NCBI GenBank assembly: GCA_029582155.1 | Contig: CM055905.1 | Coordinates: forward strand, 6,388,062-6,452,061 | DNA: 64,000 nt | From: Panopea generosa | Lineage: Eukaryota; Mollusca; Bivalvia; Adapedonta; Hiatellidae | Direction: 5' to 3' | Shown: piece by piece, positions 59,049 through 64,000 of the stretch | How the letters are laid out: each line of letters begins with the position of its first letter | Position numbering within the stretch: the stretch's first letter is position 1 | Program-made: the position numbers and the translations under genes | The notes under the pieces: generated by a model | Databases searched by the model: none | The model's input: only the letters and a program-made list of their open reading frames with translations | Told to the model about the DNA's origin: nothing

Positions 59049-61408
59049 TTAAGCTCTAGATTCACGTAGACGTTTTAACATTAAATAACATTGTTTTGGA
59101 TACCTGTGATCTCCCATACGTGTCAGTTTTAACCAATACTTAATACAGTTTGTCATATAAATAGTACACAGTGGTAGCCTTCCACATTCACCAAGAGCAA
59201 AATAACTTGCAGTGTTTTGCGATAGATTACAATATTGTTTGCAGAATTTAACTTGTACAGATTCTATTTTATCAACATAATTGTAGCCCCAGATTTCTGA
59301 TGCATAACATAAAATAGGCGTAACCATTGAATCAAAACTTTTTAAACATATCAAACGGATCAATATGACCGAATTGTCTTTGAAAGTTAAAAATACAAGC
59401 GGATACTTTAAGACTCTGTAACGAAAGGGTTTATTGGGTTTTAGACCATACTAACTTGGGTGTGAAAAAGACACCCAAATATTTTTGAAATGGAACAACT
59501 TCAATAGGTTTGTTACTGAAAAAAACATTTTTCAGTTTGTTTTAAAATACCACCATTTCTGAAAACAACTATTTTAGCTTTATCTAGATTTATATTCATA
59601 TTAACAGACATACAATATTCTTCAATATAGTTAATCTGGTGTTGTAGGTTAATAACAGTAGAAACTAGAAACATCATCTGCAAACATAAGAGCAACTGAA
59701 TCTTCGATATCATTTGTCATAAAAATACCTCTTTCACATTTTTCATGTAGAAAAGTAACTTAATCGTTAATAAAAAGGGAAAATATTATGAGGCTACCGA
59801 CACATCCCTGTCTTGTTCCAGTATTACAGCTGAAGAAACCTGTCAGTCTGTCATGCACTTAAACACATGATTTAAGTTTTGCATACATAGCTTTGATAAT
59901 AATTTGAAAGCTACCATTTATATTATTTCTAGCAAATGCATCCCATAATTTTTTATGCTGAATACTATCAAAATCTTTAGCAAAATATATAAATATACTG
60001 TAAAACCTGCCCTTTTTCTTAGATAAGTATTTCTGAATGAATGACATTAATGTGAAAATATTATCTAGTTGTTGAATAGCCTTTTCTAAATCCTGCCTGC
60101 GATTCATCAATAACATTAAAGTTATCACACTATTTGGTACGACGAATAGTTAGTATATTAACAAATATCTTACATAATGAATCTATTAAAGAAATACCAT
60201 GGTTAATTATTTGGGTCTGATTTGGAATCCTTTTTATGTATCGGAGTAATAATCCTTTGACTCCATTGTTCAGGAAAGTATCCATTTTCAAATATTTCAT
60301 TAAAAACCGCATTTAAAAAAGGCAAAATAACATGAATCGTGTGTTTATACATTTCTAAGCATACACTGTCAGGTCCAGGTGAACGGTTTGCACGTAAATG
60401 ATTTATACTTTTCATAATTTCTAAGTCTGAAATTGGTAAATTAAGTTCATCAAAATTAAAATTATTATGATTTACATTGGCCAAGAAATAATCATCTTCA
60501 AGTTTAAAAATCTCGTCATTATCATCGATTTTAAAAAATACAACATATTTAAACAAATTTGTAGTGGCTGCAATATAGTCGACAACACTGGCTCCATTAT
60601 TTGCTAAACAAATGTAGCTACAAGGAATATCACGAAACAGACGGCCATTGAAAACATGTATACCATAAATACAGCACAATTCAATTAATGATAGCCCGAA
60701 ACGATTAAATTCTGTATCTTTAGATGATCTAGGCATTTTAAAAGGGCACATCATCGCCGAATATGAATGATATATTATCATTTGATATAAAATCATTTTT
60801 TAAGTTTTTAATGCGAGAGTTAGATCTCCCGCCAAAAATAAATACGCATTGGGATAATAACCTTTAATTTGACTAATATTTGCGTTTAAAATTTCAATGC
60901 CATTATTATCTTCAATTGAAAAAATAGGAGAGTATTCTGGAGATACATATGTGAATATAAGTATGATATCAGTTAGCATGAATATTAGATTTTGCATCTA
61001 TTAATAATACAACGCATTCAGGTATATGGTTACATATGCGTTTTAAACTACCATTTTTAATCAACCAGTCTTTAACAAAAACTGTCACACCTCCTGAACC
61101 TCGTAGAGCTGTTTTCTTTTTTGTCTGCAAGAGTTAAAGTAAATCCGGGTAAAACGTCTTCAAATTCATTATTACAGATACCCCCAAGTTTCACAGAACC
61201 CAAATATATCAAAATTAAGACAGTAAGATATAAAATCTACATTTATATCATACGTTTTCAGCGCTTCAATATTACAGCAGCAAATTTTAATCTCAGTATT
61301 TAGAGAATTATCATTTATTAAAGTAGGTAGATTGTTATTGTCAATGTTGTGGTGATCCATAAAGGCTGTTTCATTAACAAAAGTGTTTGGATTGGTTACG
61401 TAAGACAT
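59049..61408 (-). pseudogene. LINE ORF2: endonuclease and reverse transcriptase, frameshifted
   Basis: Endonuclease start 61172-61408 (EIKICCCNIEALKTYDI and FGFCETWGYL, with the catalytic Glu). Endonuclease middle 60800-60997, where the GDFN box reads AGDL. Endonuclease end 60600-60796 (FNGRLFRD, GASVVDYIAAT). RT N-terminus 60130-60450 (LRANRSPGPDSVCLEMY, FPEQWSQRIITPIHKKDS). RT middle 59859-60128 (FIYFAKDFDSIQHKKLW). The palm box FADDV is intact near 59680 but in a shifted frame after RQGCVGSL. C-terminus 59049-59363 (LCYASEIWGYNYVDKIE). At least five frame changes. Non-functional. Confidence 0.8.
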
Positions 61409-61498
61409 TGACGTACTAAAAATGGGTCTCGGCCGATGTCCTATTTAGATACCGGGACTGGACATTCTTTAACATTGTCGTACGTATATGCACATTGG

Positions 61499-62190
61499 TT
61501 AACTATAAACTATAAGTTTATCAAAGCGTAAGTGAGCATCGTCTCCATTAGCAATATATTTTTTCAAGAATGGGATCAAAAGAGCCCGAATTTTCCTCAC
61601 TCTTACTGGGAGATCCTCGCTAATCCTAGTGCTTGTATCGGAAGTGTTACCAACCTCCTTCTGTTGATCCGCTCCTGTCCTACTTTGTTCATCGTCATTG
61701 TTACAGCGCTGCAAACGAGTTGCTATGGTGATTTCGCGGTATTTTCTAAGCACAGACTCCTTATCCTTGTAAAAAGAGAATTTAACTATCAATGGCATTG
61801 TTTGTTTTGACGATGTAGACGATGCGCACGTTCAATTTTAATTTCTGATTCGTCAAGTTTGAGTACATTACGAATATAATCGCGCACCAATTGTCCGGAC
61901 TGTTCCCACGTTTCTTTTTGTAATTCTTCAATGTCGTAAAATATTAGGTTCTGGCGTCTTGACTGACTTTCTTATTGTTCATGTTTTAAATTTAATGACT
62001 GTGTTGAAGCCTCGAGTTCAGTAATAGTGTTTGCGAGTTCATCAACCTTGTAAGATAGTTTCACAATTTGTTCACGTAGCTTTACATTCTCGGTTTTTAG
62101 CTCTACTGGCCAAAGGCCAGATGGCGCGTTGTCCGTCGTCCATCGTCTGTCGTCTCCAAAGTGTATTAGCAGCACTTTCTCTGAAACCAC
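61499..62190 (-). pseudogene. LINE ORF1: coiled coil plus L1-type RRM/CTD
   Basis: Minus strand 62190-61972 reads a heptad-rich coiled coil (VKLREQIVKLSYKVDELAN). After a stop the text continues SRRQNLIFYDIEEL and KIERAHRLHR, as in the RRM of L1 ORF1p. In another frame, 61499-61798 reads PLIVKFSFYKDKESVLRKYR and ISEDLPVRVRK with FDKLIV, the C-terminal domain. These proteins bind RNA as trimers in retrotransposition. The N-terminus is cut by the nested element at 62098/62099. Confidence 0.75.
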
Positions 62191-63614
62191 TAGGCCGAAT
62201 TAAACTGAAACTTCACATGGATGTTTCTATTGTATAGGAGGCTATACAGAAGATTTTTTTTCGATCTGAAATTCAAGATGGCCGCCATTACTAAAAATAG
62301 ACCAAAACTTAAAAAATCTTCTTCTCATGAACGGACCAACAAATTTTCAAAATGTTTGTGTAATAATGATGACCAGCTATAGTTTTGTTAGATTAGTTCA
62401 AATAATGTCCCTAGGGTTAAAAATAACGCCGCCCCAAGGGTTCAATTAGGGGACACATGTCATTATTCTATATATATTTTATTTTTATGAAAATGATTTT
62501 GCCTTTATCTTCACAGAAGCATTAGTTTGGTGGAGGAGGTTCAGATTTGTAAAAATGACTGGGTTCCTATGTCTTAAGGGGTCAGGAGGGGCCCCAAAAG
62601 GGTAAAAATTGGGAATCACTAAAATCGTTTTCTTAAAGATTTGTACATATTTGATATGAATTATCCCTATGTGTAGGGGTTCGATTGTAGTTAAGAAATT
62701 AGTGGCTAAAATTTATAGGGGCCCTGTAAGGGGACTTAGAATTTAACAAAAAGATACTATGGGAAAACAGAAAATTCTCTTCTTTTTTTTCCATTTATTC
62801 TGAAACCACTAGGCCAATTAATCTGAAACTTCACATGGATGTTTCTATTGCGTAGAAGACTATAAAGAAGAGGTTTTTTTTATCTGAAATTCAAGATGGC
62901 CGCTGTTACTAAAAATAGTCCAAAACTTAAAAAATCTTCTCATGAACGGACCAACAGATTTTCAAAATGTTTATGTTGTAATGATGACCAACTATAGTTT
63001 TGTTAGATTTGTTGAAATGGTGTCCCTAGGGTTAAATATGACCCCGCCCCGAGGGTTCAATTAGGGGACACATGTCATAATAATATATATTTTTTTTTTT
63101 AATGGAAATGACTTTGCCTATATCTTCACAGAAGCATTGTTTGGTGAAGGAGGTTAAGATTTGTAAAAATGACTGGGTTTCACTGTCTTAAGGGGTCAGG
63201 AGGGGCTCCAAAAGGGTACAAATTAGGAATTACTAAATTTTCTTTCTTAAGAACCGGTATGTCAGATTTGTTCATATTTTGCATAAATTATCCTTAATCG
63301 TAGGGGTTTGATTGCAGATAAGAATTTAGGGGCTAAAATATATTGGGGCTCTGCAAGGGGACTTAGAATTTTACATAGAGATACTATAGGAAAACAGAAA
63401 ATTCTCTTTTTTTTTTCATTTATTCTGAAATCACTAGGCCAATTAAATTGAAACTTCACATGGATGTTTCTATTGCATAGGAGACTATACAAAAGATTTA
63501 TTTTTCTATCTAAAATTCAAGATGGCCGATGTTTCTATTGCATAGTAGAATTTCAAAAAGTGCTATGGCCACTATGAGTCAGTAGAGCGTCCTCAGGCCC
63601 TCTTGGGCCTCTTG
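62099..63614 (+). mobile_element. Family-B hairpin-ended element nested in the LINE
   Basis: Starts AGCTCTACTGGCC directly after TTTTT and ends GGCCCTCTTGGGCCTCTTG at 63614, before T. About two 620-bp units (ACTAGGCC at about 62190, 62805, 63434). It splits LINE ORF1, so it is younger than the LINE. No obvious target duplication. Same family as 12078-14899, with fewer internal units. Confidence 0.65.
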
Positions 63615-63812
63615 TATCAATGTCAAAAACAGTTTATCTACGTTCACTTTTCAGATTTACAAGAATGAATACAGCGAACATGACATGATAAAACGTTCTG
63701 CCAATTTCAGAGAATACCTGTCAATTTTAAGTCTTTATTTCAATATTATTTTTTCACTTTTCTCCGTGTAGAAAATAAACATCTCATTCCAAGGGAGGTC
63801 ACTCTAATCGAA

Positions 63813-63835
63813 TTGGAGTGGGTACTACTTTACTA
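63813..63835. repeat. Right target-site duplication of the minus-strand LINE
   Basis: Matches 58847-58869 at 22 of 23 positions (T/C difference in the middle of ACTAYTTTACTA). Host repeat text continues to the right with AATCTATATAAGAG. Confidence 0.7.
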
Positions 63836-64000
63836 AATCTATATAAGAGAAAATAATGAGATTTGTAAATGCAGATGACATTCAAAATCCATGTTTGGAT
63901 TGTTGATGCTTCCTGAAGACAAAAGTTGGAAAATAGATTCATATAGCTTTATGTCATCAATGATAATCAGGTGAACGTATTTTACCACAGCCCCCAGCCC
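63836..64000 (+). repeat. Repeat text resuming after the LINE
   Basis: AATCTATATAAGAGAAAATAATG and CATGTTTGGATTGTTGATGC match 39005-39090 after the other LINE 3' end. Non-coding. Confidence 0.55.

Larger units (their letters stand above)
58870..63812 (-). mobile_element. Two-ORF LINE, near full length, with nested insertion
   Basis: Minus-strand LINE of 4,943 bp including a 1,516-bp nested element (62099-63614). The direct repeats 58847-58869 and 63813-63835 (22 of 23 identical) mark the insertion. The 3' end on the minus strand is a short ACTAT-type repeat (plus strand TAGTATAGTAATAGTATAGT). The 5' region is 63616-63812. ORF1 and ORF2 are both frameshifted. APE-type; clade not assigned. Confidence 0.75.

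Noticed and set aside
54881-64000. Further exons of the NYN RNase
   Set aside because: No acceptor followed by text resembling the end of the domain was found by eye; the region is repeats and a minus-strand LINE.

Overview
The window is a piece of an AT-rich animal (eukaryotic) genome that is mostly transposable elements and their tandem repeats, with one interrupted host gene. GT-AG exon-intron structure, APE-type LINEs, Tc1/mariner and hAT transposons, tRNA-derived SINEs, and long families of short-hairpin repeats rich in the motif AGGTCAAGGTCA fit a marine bivalve mollusc. That placement is inference from repeat character, not from a marker gene.

Layout. 0-11.4 kb: a Tc1-like transposase with two stop codons, a small pogo-like MITE, a broken PHD-finger gene, a 5'-truncated LINE on the minus strand, a decayed hAT element on the minus strand, an internally deleted LINE, and a repeat element with a 3' hairpin. 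12.1-14.9 kb: a larger hairpin-ended element built from about four 630-bp units. 15-18 kb: low-content sequence with a 62-bp tandem repeat, a possible LTR and a SINE scrap. 18.58-23.97 kb: a complete, flanked 5.39-kb insertion of a Tx1/L1-like LINE whose 5' end is an array of 24-bp monomers. 23.97-36 kb: three tandem copies of a unit of about 4 kb, each holding two hairpin-ended elements and a 105-bp exon-like segment. 36-40 kb: degenerate repeats of the same type and a short LINE 3' end.

40.19-54.88 kb holds five plus-strand exons of a host gene encoding an N4BP1/KHNYN/ZC3H12-type NYN ribonuclease domain. All splice phases agree. Its introns are filled with repeats, a non-autonomous hAT element, a zinc-finger scrap of another hAT transposase, a SINE and a LINE. 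The 3' exons were not found and probably lie beyond the window. 55-64 kb: repeats, a SINE, and a minus-strand two-ORF LINE of about 4.9 kb. That LINE is bounded by a 23-bp direct repeat and is itself interrupted by a hairpin-ended element.

The strongest biological signals are: (1) the 24-bp-monomer LINE and its clean empty sites; (2) several repeat families sharing one architecture (subterminal inverted repeat, internal tandem units, 3' hairpin plus CTTG), which suggests Helentron-like rolling-circle elements; (3) the 4-kb tandem array carrying a symmetrical exon-like segment; and (4) the NYN RNase gene.
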